From contig NZ_BBIW01000002.1 in the NCBI RefSeq assembly GCF_000732325.1, positions 496,007 to 560,006 on the forward strand: a DNA stretch of 64,000 nucleotides, in the 5' to 3' direction. Of this stretch, positions 27,624 through 35,544 are shown one piece after another. This stretch comes from Paenibacillus sp. TCA20. Lineage in GTDB: Bacteria; Bacillota; Bacilli; Paenibacillales; Paenibacillaceae. The position numbers were made by a program, and so were the translations under genes. The notes under the pieces were generated by a model. The model did no database searches, had not been told where the DNA came from, and saw only the letters and a program-made list of their open reading frames with translations. Within the stretch, counting starts at the first letter, position 1; each line of letters starts with the position of its first letter.

Positions 27624-29096
27624 TTATGCTTTTTTGAATAAGAACCTTCTTCTCTTGCCAATCGGTTTAATCGTGTGTAACAGCTCATGCAACACCTCAT
27701 CCATTTGCTCTGTACGGTCAAAAGGATCAAAATGTGGCGGAACACTGTAAACTCTGGTTGAATCCATCCTTTTCCTCATTCTGTTCACCGTCTCCTTGGA
27801 GGCAAGCGGCAGCAGATAAGTCCATTTTAATTTGGGCTGATTAGGATACGATTGCATAAACGAGGCCATGTCATCCTGCTTCCATTCGGCAGCAGCATTT
27901 ACGACTATAGGAAGATCACTTCTGAAAAACTCTTCCATCTGACTGTAGTCTCTCTCGCTCCCCAGATCCAGGACGACATATTGATAGCTGCCTCCCAGAA
28001 GCTCAACCATCTCATACTTGCTGCTTCTCTGGACATAATGAACTCCTTCAATATCAAAGCTCTTGGCCTGAATATGCTCAGCATCGCGGTAAGCAATTGC
28101 CTTAATCCTGGAAAAAGCAACAGACCGCTTCGACATCTCAATTATGGCCACCTTGTTACCCAGTCTGGCTAAATAATGGCTGATCGCAATTGCGGTATGG
28201 GTTACACCTGCTCCAGCGGCTGTACCGGTGAGTGCAACAATTCGAGTTCCCTGCATCATGCCATCAGACGTTCTAATCACATTCCCATGCTCATAGTGTT
28301 CAGATAATCTATACATTTCCTCTCTAAGCTCATTGATCGATTGGTATCTGGCCTGTGGTTCATACCTTAACAGCCGTCTCATAACAGGTATATATTTTCG
28401 AACGCTTTCATTCCTAAGCAGCTGCTCCACGCCAGCGATCCATTCACTATGTGCTCCTCTAGTTGACATGTACAGAAACAATGCCCCCAGACTGTATAAA
28501 TCGCTCCTTGCATCCGTCTGCCCTGAACCAAACTGTTCAGGAGCTGCGAAGCCGATCGTACCAAGCTTCACCGTGTCTTCATTACCAGAGAGCTTGTACT
28601 TTCTGGCGATTCCAAAATCAATCAATCGAATCTCGTCATGCTGGGCGATCATAATATTGCCGGGCTTCAAATCACGATAGATCATCGGCGGTGTAAGCCC
28701 ATGTAAATAATCCAACACCTCCATAATTTGATGAATAATTCTAATCATCGTATTGACTGGGATCTGAAATTGTTTATGCTGCAGATACTCCTGGAGTGTT
28801 ATTCCATCAATAAAGTCCATGACCAAATAACTGTATCCGTCCTCATCCGGCGCAAAAAAATCTACAATATGCGGGAGTCTGGAATGGTGCAATGTAATTA
28901 AGGTCTCCGCTTCTGACACGATACTCCCATGGAACTCCGGGAGGCTCACATTTTCCTTGACAGCCCATTTCTTGCCGGGCAGCTTGAGATCCTCAGCCAG
29001 ATAAACATGGCTCATACCTCCAGTTCCAATTTTTCGAATCACACGATATCTCCCTCCGAGGACTGAGCCTCGTTCCAAACGGGAAGGCTGCTTCAT
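27624..29096 (-). CDS. Ser/Thr protein kinase fused to a ParA/CpaE-like domain
   Basis: A 490-residue protein with an intact Hanks-type kinase in residues 17-268: Gly loop GTGGMSHVYLAE, Lys47 (WAVKE), catalytic YRDLKPGNIM with Asp142, DFGIAR with Asp160, and APE at 185-187. There is no membrane helix, PASTA repeat or other sensor. From about residue 284 a second domain begins RIVALTGTAAGAGVTHTAIA, followed by KVAIIEM and YVVLDLGSERDYSQ. This is the MinD/ParA pattern with the Walker lysine replaced. A C-terminal basic tail ends KRRRFLFKKA. It is the first gene of the Tad-like operon, so phosphorylation probably regulates the secretion machine; this is inference. Confidence 0.85.
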   Translation of the reverse strand: MKQPSRLERGSVLGGRYRVIRKIGTGGMSHVYLAEDLKLPGKKWAVKENVSLPEFHGSIVSEAETLITLHHSRLPHIVDFFAPDEDGYSYLVMDFIDGITLQEYLQHKQFQIPVNTMIRIIHQIMEVLDYLHGLTPPMIYRDLKPGNIMIAQHDEIRLIDFGIARKYKLSGNEDTVKLGTIGFAAPEQFGSGQTDARSDLYSLGALFLYMSTRGAHSEWIAGVEQLLRNESVRKYIPVMRRLLRYEPQARYQSINELREEMYRLSEHYEHGNVIRTSDGMMQGTRIVALTGTAAGAGVTHTAIAISHYLARLGNKVAIIEMSKRSVAFSRIKAIAYRDAEHIQAKSFDIEGVHYVQRSSKYEMVELLGGSYQYVVLDLGSERDYSQMEEFFRSDLPIVVNAAAEWKQDDMASFMQSYPNQPKLKWTYLLPLASKETVNRMRKRMDSTRVYSVPPHFDPFDRTEQMDEVLHELLHTIKPIGKRRRFLFKKA

Positions 29097-29117
29097 TCAA
29101 AACCCCCTAACAGGCAC

Positions 29118-29186
29118 AAAAAAAAGGAAAGCCCCTATAGCGGTCTGCAGAATCCTGCTGAACCTTGGCTATAGGGATGCTTTCCC
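29118..29186 (-). terminator. Long leader hairpin with T8 tract ahead of the kinase operon
   Basis: On the minus strand GGAAAGC-CCCTATAG pairs with CTATAGGGG-CTTTCC, with an inner hairpin (GGTT-GCAG / CTGC-GACC), and eight T follow directly. It lies between a consensus promoter (29214-29242) and the kinase start (29096). It could therefore be an attenuator of the operon. It may equally end transcription arriving from the upstream methyltransferase operon. Both uses are compatible. Confidence 0.75.
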
Positions 29187-29213
29187 ATTTCCGTACTGGT
29201 TAATTTTGGGTTA

Positions 29214-29242
29214 ATTATATGACATAGACAGGGATATGTAAA
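29214..29242 (-). promoter_or_regulatory. Consensus promoter for the kinase/Tad-like operon
   Basis: On the minus strand TTTACA (29237-29242), exactly 17 bases, then TATAAT (29214-29219). The start point would be near 29207. It is read from sequence only, but it is one of the best sigma-A matches in the window. Confidence 0.72.
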
Positions 29243-29316
29243 GTGTTTTTTTGCTTTATATAGCAAAAGAGGATCACGGCTATAATAGACGGACCCTCTA
29301 TATAAGATAATGCGGC

Positions 29317-30366
29317 TTAGTACTTAATCATATATAGCGTGATTTCATCACGGTTATGGAATAGCTGCTTGGCTCTCTGCACCTGCATTCGAGCATCCTC
29401 GAATACTTCAATAACTTCACGAATTAGGGCCATCGGCTTCTTATGCATAAGTTTAACCGTCACGACCGCCGTTCCTCCTGATTGAAGACTATCCAGTAAG
29501 CCTGTCACCAGTTTGGCCATAAGTTTCGGACTCCAGCTCATATCACATACGAGAAGATCAAACTCGTTATCTCTGAATTTGACATCGCCCGCATTCTTGG
29601 AGAGGTACTTCAGATTCGGATGATCCAGCAGGGAAGGGTTCATTTTCGCGGGATCTACCGCGGTGACTTGAAGGCCTCTTTCCAGAAGGAATGAAGTCCA
29701 GCCCCCCGGAGCTGCGCCGATATCGAGTGCACGATGAAAGGACGAGAAAGGGATACCCAGCGTTTTTTCCGCCTCTAGCAGCTTGAACTTTGCTCTTGAG
29801 ATTTGTCCCTCTTCCTTCTGAAAACGAACTGCGCCTCCGTTCCAATCGGACAGATTATCCGCAGGAGCAGAGACGCCGGCATACAAGCGTTCTCCGGTCA
29901 GATAAACAGAGACAACCTTGTCGGCATCCTGAACCGTATGTTCTGCATGCAATTCATCAATGCCGGCAAGTATATACTGCTTTAATGTACCCGAGGTTTC
30001 CGTCCATGCGCTTTCTTCGGTCTTACGCACCTGCAAGGCAAACGTCCCCTCTTGAAGGGCAGGATGTGCCATTAAATAGCGATATAGACGGGCAAATGAA
30101 GCCTCTTGATCCTCTACATTTTCTTCAAACTGAACTGGGAACACATGTCTCAAGAATATGAGCGGTTCCCTCGTGAGCAGGTCGTTCACTGCTGACTGCT
30201 CTCTCGGCAGGGTCGCCAGGAAGACTTCGCTCTGTACTATAACTGAGCTTTTCACACTCCCAAATACTCTTCGAAGCTCCTCTTGAGCATACGGAGCAAA
30301 CCCATGATTTGCGGTACAAATGAATCTTGCAGAATGTGCTTCTGCGTATTGTTCTTGATTAGTCAA
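29317..30366 (-). CDS. FtsJ/RlmM-type SAM-dependent RNA methyltransferase
   Basis: A 349-residue protein with a THUMP-like N-terminal half and an RrmJ-type methyltransferase from about residue 200. The SAM loop is ALDIGAAPGGWTSFLLERG, acidic VDPAKM follows, then LLVCDMSWSPK, and VVTVKLMHKK supplies the K of the K-D-K-E tetrad. RlmM-like proteins 2'-O-methylate rRNA, and the exact site here is not known. It is the last gene of a run starting upstream with mutM/nfo. Confidence 0.82.
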   Translation of the reverse strand: MTNQEQYAEAHSARFICTANHGFAPYAQEELRRVFGSVKSSVIVQSEVFLATLPREQSAVNDLLTREPLIFLRHVFPVQFEENVEDQEASFARLYRYLMAHPALQEGTFALQVRKTEESAWTETSGTLKQYILAGIDELHAEHTVQDADKVVSVYLTGERLYAGVSAPADNLSDWNGGAVRFQKEEGQISRAKFKLLEAEKTLGIPFSSFHRALDIGAAPGGWTSFLLERGLQVTAVDPAKMNPSLLDHPNLKYLSKNAGDVKFRDNEFDLLVCDMSWSPKLMAKLVTGLLDSLQSGGTAVVTVKLMHKKPMALIREVIEVFEDARMQVQRAKQLFHNRDEITLYMIKY

Positions 30367-30372
30367 AATAGG

Positions 30373-31146
30373 TTAACCTCCACTGCATACCCGTATCCAT
30401 GGTCTGTCCTCGAACCAATCCAGCTCTACAGCAATACCATAGGTATGCATTATTGTTTCTTTTGTCAATACTTCCTTCTTAGGTCCTGCAGCTGCAACCA
30501 TGCCATCCTTGATAAGTGCAATATGAGTAAATAAGGGCGTAATCTCTTCAATATGATGAGTCACATAGACGATCGAAATATCTTTGTTTCCGATCTCATC
30601 CACCGCTGACAGCATTTTTTCTCTCTCGAATAAATCAAGACCTGAGCACGGCTCGTCCATAATCAACAATTTGGGCTGTGCCATGAGTGAGCGGGCGAGA
30701 AGCACCTTTTTTCTTTCTCCTTGAGACAATGTCCCAAATGGCTGCTCCGCTAAATGAGCAAATCCAATCTCGGCCAGCCGGGCACGGGCCTGCTCCTGCA
30801 CCTCGTCAGGAATATGCTGATAGAAGCGTAGAAATGCAAAAGCACCCGTGGCCACAACCTCCCATACCGGATCCTTCAGTGCGAGCTTTTCAATCAGTGT
30901 TTGACTGATGTAGCCAATCTCCTTACGAACTTCGCGCACGTCGCATTCGCCATACAAGTAATCCAGTACTTTTACCTTGCCCTCAGAGGGAAACATATAA
31001 CCCATGGTCATCTCAAGTATGGTCGTTTTGCCGCTGCCGTTTCTACCAAGAATGACCCAGTTTTCTCCTGCCTTCATTTCAAGATTAACATCATTTAATA
31101 TTTGCTTGTCTCCCCGGCGAAGACTGACGTGCTCCATTTCGATCAT
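30373..31146 (-). CDS. ABC transporter ATP-binding protein (YlmA-like)
   Basis: A 257-residue single ABC domain: Walker A LGRNGSGKTT, Q-loop YISQ, signature TLSQGERKKV, Walker B LLIMDEPCSGLD and switch His in VTHHIEE. No permease gene lies next to it, so it may be an orphan or serve a permease elsewhere. It resembles B. subtilis YlmA and E. coli ModF-type proteins. It overlaps the thioredoxin-like gene by ATGA. Confidence 0.85.
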   Translation of the reverse strand: MIEMEHVSLRRGDKQILNDVNLEMKAGENWVILGRNGSGKTTILEMTMGYMFPSEGKVKVLDYLYGECDVREVRKEIGYISQTLIEKLALKDPVWEVVATGAFAFLRFYQHIPDEVQEQARARLAEIGFAHLAEQPFGTLSQGERKKVLLARSLMAQPKLLIMDEPCSGLDLFEREKMLSAVDEIGNKDISIVYVTHHIEEITPLFTHIALIKDGMVAAAGPKKEVLTKETIMHTYGIAVELDWFEDRPWIRVCSGG

Positions 31147-31457
31147 ATGATTACCCTCCTGATTTGAGAGAGCAGATGCTCTACGGATTCCATTCGATAT
31201 ATCGATGTAGGGAGTTCTTTTGCACCGCTAAACAGCAATACGGCAGGGACGCTCCTGATCTGGTATTGCTGTACGAGACTTTGAATCTGGGTGATATTCG
31301 CTTCATATAAAACGCCTGAAGGCAATAAGTGCTCACATACCTCCAGCATACGCCGAGCTGCATGACATGTACCGCATAGCGGAGTGTAGACAAACAAGGC
31401 AAAAGCCTGTCCCTCCCAAGCCATCTTCAAAATTCCTTGTTCAGTAGCTTCAATCAT
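31143..31457 (-). CDS. Thioredoxin-like protein, CGTC active site
   Basis: A 104-residue thioredoxin-fold protein. The active site is FVYTPLCGTCHAARR and the cis-proline is in RSVPAVLLF. There is no signal peptide, so it is a cytosolic redox protein. Substrate is unknown. It is translationally coupled to the ABC ATPase gene by a four-base overlap and follows the receiver-like gene closely. Confidence 0.85.
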   Translation of the reverse strand: MIEATEQGILKMAWEGQAFALFVYTPLCGTCHAARRMLEVCEHLLPSGVLYEANITQIQSLVQQYQIRSVPAVLLFSGAKELPTSIYRMESVEHLLSQIRRVII

Positions 31458-31459
31458 GC

Positions 31460-31801
31460 CTAATCCTGCCTCACAGTACCTGAAATGCTCGCTAGCAATT
31501 CATAAGGAATGGGACCGTTATGCACTTCTACATCTTCAGGCTTGTTTGAATACAGCAATTCATACATGGCTCTTCTTCCATAGTCACTCGAGGTATGCAG
31601 AAATATTTTCTCAGGATACACCTTGCGTTCCACAATAAAAGAAGCGATCTCAAGCCCTGTCGGCTTGTCATAACCCAGATCATAGTCTAATGACAAAATG
31701 TTTACTCCATATTCATTGAGCAGCAGCTTACATTCTTCTGCATCTCGAGCAAGTGTGAATCCTGGAGGGCAAGCCCGGTAATCATCCAAAAAAATGTTCA
31801 T
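31460..31801 (-). CDS. Cyclic-phosphate-processing receiver-like protein (cREC_REC type)
   Basis: A 113-residue stand-alone receiver-fold domain: MNIFLDDYRACPPGFTLARD, acidic SLDYDLG at the position of the phosphoacceptor region, and FLHTSSDYGRRAM. These patterns match the cyclic-phosphate processing receiver family, proposed for RNA 2',3'-cyclic phosphate or similar metabolism. The assignment is from remembered motif likeness, and no partner RNA-repair gene is adjacent. Confidence 0.65.
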   Translation of the reverse strand: MNIFLDDYRACPPGFTLARDAEECKLLLNEYGVNILSLDYDLGYDKPTGLEIASFIVERKVYPEKIFLHTSSDYGRRAMYELLYSNKPEDVEVHNGPIPYELLASISGTVRQD

Positions 31802-31821
31802 GAACCGCTCTCCTCTCCTCG

Positions 31822-32661
31822 TTAGTTTAGCCAGGAACGAATCTGCTCGATATCGTCCTTGTGACTTCCATCGTCACCTTTTTCACTTTCGAGAACCCAG
31901 ATACAGTCTGCGAGCTCCTCGCGGTTTAACAGCCATGACAGTCCATCCACGCCAATTTTTCCTCTGCCGACCCGTTCATGCCGATCTTTAAATGACCGGA
32001 AGCCATACTTAGAGTCATTGACATGGACGGCAATCAGCTGAGCCCAATACCCTGTATCATGTCCCTTTTGTATCATCTGATCATCTGTCGTCCCATTCCA
32101 TAACCCGCTCGCAAAAGCATGGCATGTATCGAGACAGAATCCGATCGCTCCCGCATGACTCGATAAGCTTCGGATCTGAACGATTTCTTCCATCGTCGTA
32201 CCCATTGGACCATGATCCCCAGCCTGATTCTCAATCAGAAGCTTGGCCTTACCAGACCAGCCGGACAACACCTCATCCATAAACTGGATGACATTGCGAT
32301 AGGACTGCAGCGGATCCTCTGTCTTGGCATGTCCAAAATGGACAACCACGCCTGCTGAGCCGCAAGCTTCTGCTATCTCCAGATCATTTTTGAGAGAGGC
32401 AACCATCGACTCGTACAGATCCGTTCCTTTTAACTTCCCTACAGCGGGATTCGTAGGATAAGGCGAATGTGCAATAGACTGGATATGATGCTCAGTACAA
32501 TATAATTTACATCTTGCAGCCTCCGTCTGATCATAGGCCTTGGTCCCGAGACCACGAGGGTTCTTTGGAAAATACTGAAATGAAGTGCCTCCCATGTCAT
32601 GCGCCCTCATTGCAGCCTGTTTGTATCCTCCCCTCGTGCTCACATGTCCCCCAATGTACAA
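31822..32661 (-). CDS. nfo: Deoxyribonuclease IV (endonuclease IV)
   Basis: A 279-residue AP endonuclease of the xylose-isomerase-like barrel. The zinc-ligand segments are visible: GGHVSTRGGY at the start, HFGH, LIENQAG, GFCLDTCHAFASG, HVNDSKYGFRSFKDRHERVGRG and WVLESEKG. It cuts DNA 5' of abasic sites in base-excision repair. It starts within two bases of the mutM-type glycosylase stop, a functional pair: the glycosylase makes the lesion and Nfo processes it. Confidence 0.95.
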   Translation of the reverse strand: MYIGGHVSTRGGYKQAAMRAHDMGGTSFQYFPKNPRGLGTKAYDQTEAARCKLYCTEHHIQSIAHSPYPTNPAVGKLKGTDLYESMVASLKNDLEIAEACGSAGVVVHFGHAKTEDPLQSYRNVIQFMDEVLSGWSGKAKLLIENQAGDHGPMGTTMEEIVQIRSLSSHAGAIGFCLDTCHAFASGLWNGTTDDQMIQKGHDTGYWAQLIAVHVNDSKYGFRSFKDRHERVGRGKIGVDGLSWLLNREELADCIWVLESEKGDDGSHKDDIEQIRSWLN

Positions 32662-32662
32662 G

Positions 32663-33490
32663 TCAGGCTTCTTCCTTCTGACATTCCGGACAGTAAAAAG
32701 CTTTCTTGCCCGTAATCAGCGTCTTGGTAATGATCCCCTTATTGCAGCGAGTGCAGGTTTCCCCTTCACGATCGTATACTCTGCATTGTTCGTTGTATTT
32801 ACCGGTGAGTTCATCGCCTTCATACAGCGGCATTTCCATATATCCTCCACCAGCAGTAGCTTCTCGCAAGACCGATTGAATCGATCGGTACAGCCTGCTT
32901 GTTAATTCACCAGATTCCAATACCTTTTGGATCTTCGTGCTTGGTGTGAGACTTGCTGCGAATGCGATCTCATCCGAATAACAGTTACCAATTCCCGCGA
33001 TGACCTCCTGATTAACGAGAGTCGATTTGATTGTTCCTCTTCTCCCTTTCAGCACGGCTCTGAACTTATCTTCAGTAAAACGGTAATCAAGCGGTTCTGG
33101 ACCTAGTTCTGACATGGTCTCATCCGTTTCTTTCGCACTCAGCAGATGCAAATATCCCAGTCTTAGTCCGATAAAATATAAGGTTATATCGCCGAATTGA
33201 ATCTCAATCTGCGTATTACGATCTGGGCGCTGATCTTCTGTTCCTAAATATAAAACACCGCCAAGCATCAAATGCAATACTAATCTGCGGCCTGTGCTCA
33301 GGTGGAATATCAAATGCTTAGCCCGGCGCTCGATATATACGATTCGTGTATTTAGTAGTGAAGATGTGAATTCGTCTGAAGTGACATTTATAGATTTTTC
33401 ACGATTAAGGGTCACTTGAGTTATCGGAATATCTAATATTCGATCAGATAATAGCTGCTTGTAATTCTCCATTTCCGGTAGTTCCGGCAT
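32663..33490 (-). CDS. mutM: Fpg/Nei-type DNA glycosylase
   Basis: A 275-residue base-excision glycosylase. It begins MPELPEMENY, with Pro2 as nucleophile and Glu3. The H2TH region has GRRGTIKSTLVNQEVIAGIGNCYSDEI, and the C-terminal zinc finger is CRVYDREGETCTRC ... YCPEC. Some spacing differs from canonical Fpg (for example ELGPEPLD), so it could be a paralogue with altered specificity. It is in an operon with nfo. Confidence 0.85.
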   Translation of the reverse strand: MPELPEMENYKQLLSDRILDIPITQVTLNREKSINVTSDEFTSSLLNTRIVYIERRAKHLIFHLSTGRRLVLHLMLGGVLYLGTEDQRPDRNTQIEIQFGDITLYFIGLRLGYLHLLSAKETDETMSELGPEPLDYRFTEDKFRAVLKGRRGTIKSTLVNQEVIAGIGNCYSDEIAFAASLTPSTKIQKVLESGELTSRLYRSIQSVLREATAGGGYMEMPLYEGDELTGKYNEQCRVYDREGETCTRCNKGIITKTLITGKKAFYCPECQKEEA

Positions 33491-33551
33491 CTTTGCATTC
33501 TTCCTTTCACTTGTTGCTTGTTGCTGTCCATGTTACATTATACGCCATTCA

Positions 33552-34334
33552 CTAGATGCTGCTCACCAGTTTGTGCAAATCTTCATAAATTTCATCAGGC
33601 TTAATTCCTGTCGCACGAACATGGGCATCCAAATTCTCTCTCGTCGTTACACCTGTCAGCACTAAAATGGAGGAACAGCCGGCTGCTGCTCCAGCTGCAA
33701 TATCCGTACGCATATTATCTCCAATGACGGCAACCTCAGCTGCCGGCAGCCCTAATCGGTCAATCGCATGCTTCATCAAAATGCTCGAAGGCTTGCCAAT
33801 GACGACCGGCTTCACCTGTGTAGCCGCCTCAATTGCAGCCCCTATGGTTCCAGCCCCCGGAGTCAGACCATCATCTGCAGGAAGCTGCAAGTCAGGATTT
33901 GTCATGATAAACTGAGCTCCACCGTTAATCCAGCGCAGAGCCTGCGTCAGCTTATGGTATGTAAATTCACGATCAATCCCTTGTATCACATACTCAGGGG
34001 ACGCTTCCGTTATTTGAAGTCCCGCAGCTTGAATGGCTTGGTATAAACCATCCTCTCCAATATAAGCTACTCTGGCACCTGGTGATTCCTCAGCTACATA
34101 CTCAGCCGCAGCGACTGCCGAGGTACATACTTCTTCCCCGACCGCTTCAATTCCCAAGGATCTCAGATGCTCAGCGACACCTTCCGGAGTTCTTGAAGAA
34201 TTGTTTGTTACATATAAGTACGGAATGCCTGAATTTCGTAAATGCTGAATGAGCAGATCTGCCCCATCAATCCGGTGCTTCCCATGATATATAGTTCCGT
34301 CCAAGTCGAGCAAGTAGGCTTTCGGTTGTGACAA
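33552..34334 (-). CDS. HAD-IIA family phosphatase (NagD-like)
   Basis: A 260-residue HAD hydrolase. Motif I is LLDLDGTIYHG, motif II YVTNNSS, motif III in VIGKPS and motif IV VIGDNMRTDIAAG. The type IIA cap and length match the NagD/AraL/YutF group, which dephosphorylate sugar or p-nitrophenyl phosphates. It starts with TTG and has AAGGAG upstream. Confidence 0.88.
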   Translation of the reverse strand: MSQPKAYLLDLDGTIYHGKHRIDGADLLIQHLRNSGIPYLYVTNNSSRTPEGVAEHLRSLGIEAVGEEVCTSAVAAAEYVAEESPGARVAYIGEDGLYQAIQAAGLQITEASPEYVIQGIDREFTYHKLTQALRWINGGAQFIMTNPDLQLPADDGLTPGAGTIGAAIEAATQVKPVVIGKPSSILMKHAIDRLGLPAAEVAVIGDNMRTDIAAGAAAGCSSILVLTGVTTRENLDAHVRATGIKPDEIYEDLHKLVSSI

Positions 34335-34461
34335 TTCATCTCACTCCTTACATAAAGAATAAACCCTTTGTATGTACGCTTGTTAGATAAGCATTATGCC
34401 CATCGTACATCCTTTTTAAATCGATTGCAAAACATGAATAACAGGGTCTTTACTATGTTGT

Positions 34462-35379
34462 TTAGACCTGGACCAGCTCGTGCTCGGCTGCAAGAATTGT
34501 GTTAGGAAAAATTTCACACGCCTCGCTTAATAGCGGCTGAAGCTGTTCCTCATCCTTATACCTTGAACTGAAATGCGTCATAATCAGCTTCTTCGCACCT
34601 GCCTCTTTTGCCGCTTCCGCTGCTTGTCTGGCCGTACTGTGATAGTATTCGTGCGCTGTAGTGGCCAATTCATGCAGAAAAGTCGCTTCGTGAACGACGA
34701 CGTCCGCTCCAGCCGATAAAGGCACTACATGAGCGGTCGGCCTAGTGTCTCCGAGAATCGTAACGATCTTCCCTCGTTTAGGCGCACCCAAGAAATCCTG
34801 TGCATGAAGTACCAGACCATCGCCAAGGTCCACACTTTCACCACGCTTCAGCTTGCCAAATAGCGGACCTGGCTTTAAGCCATGAACTGCAAGCTTATTC
34901 GGGTCGAGACTACCCGGACGATCCTTCTCCATCACTCGATAGCCATAACTGTCGATTCTATGCTCAAGTAGAGCAGATTCCACAATAAACGTATCATCCT
35001 CAAAAATAATACCGCCCTCATGCTCTATAATGCTCAGCTCATAATTAATCCGAGATTGACTAAGCTCAAGCGATGTTTCCACATATTTTCTAACCCCCGG
35101 CGGACCATACAAGGTGAGCGGAGTTGTTCCTCCCTGATATGCACGGCTAGATAATAGACCCGGAAGTCCGAAAAGATGGTCTCCATGCAAATGAGTAATG
35201 AATATTTTCTCGAGCTTGCTTAGCTTGAGTGGGGATTTCAAGAATTGATGCTGTGTACCTTCTCCGCAATCAAACAGCCAGATGGAACGACGTTCCTCCA
35301 GCATGCGAAGCGCGACAGCTGTAACGTTTCTCTGTAATGAGGGAACACCGGCATTGGTCCCCAAAAAATATAGTTCCAC
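34462..35379 (-). CDS. rnz: Ribonuclease Z
   Basis: A 305-residue metallo-beta-lactamase-fold tRNA 3' endonuclease. The family start MELYFLGTNAGVPS, metal motif THLHGDHLFGLPG and later GDTRPT, HEATF and MTHFSSRY are all present. GTG start with GAGGTGATAC upstream. It matures tRNA precursors lacking an encoded CCA. The gene is separate from metH by about 85 bases of divergent-free spacer. Confidence 0.94.
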   Translation of the reverse strand: MELYFLGTNAGVPSLQRNVTAVALRMLEERRSIWLFDCGEGTQHQFLKSPLKLSKLEKIFITHLHGDHLFGLPGLLSSRAYQGGTTPLTLYGPPGVRKYVETSLELSQSRINYELSIIEHEGGIIFEDDTFIVESALLEHRIDSYGYRVMEKDRPGSLDPNKLAVHGLKPGPLFGKLKRGESVDLGDGLVLHAQDFLGAPKRGKIVTILGDTRPTAHVVPLSAGADVVVHEATFLHELATTAHEYYHSTARQAAEAAKEAGAKKLIMTHFSSRYKDEEQLQPLLSEACEIFPNTILAAEHELVQV

Positions 35380-35492
35380 GATTGTATCACCTCGTTATGT
35401 TTAGTATAAAAAGAATAGGATGGAACCATGCAATGATGACTCTCAGCTTATTAAGATGAGCCATTAACCGTTAATCCTATGATTATAAATGA

Positions 35493-35520
35493 AAATCCCC
35501 CGATTGTGGAATCGGAGGAA
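35493..35520 (-). terminator. Terminator after metH
   Basis: Minus-strand stem TCCTCCGATT / AATCGGGGGA with a four-base loop followed by a short T-run, 25 bases past the metH stop. Confidence 0.75.
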
Positions 35521-35544
35521 AAGATCAGTTCAATACTTCACTTG

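Noticed and set aside
29118..29242. Possible c-di-GMP riboswitch ahead of the Tad-like operon
   Set aside because: Function would fit, but none of the conserved c-di-GMP-I or -II core blocks are present; only a hairpin and U-tract are visible.
29248..29268. TTTTGCT / AGCAAAA hairpin as a terminator for the methyltransferase gene
   Set aside because: On the minus strand it is followed by A/C-rich sequence with no T-run, and it lies at the upstream edge of the kinase promoter.
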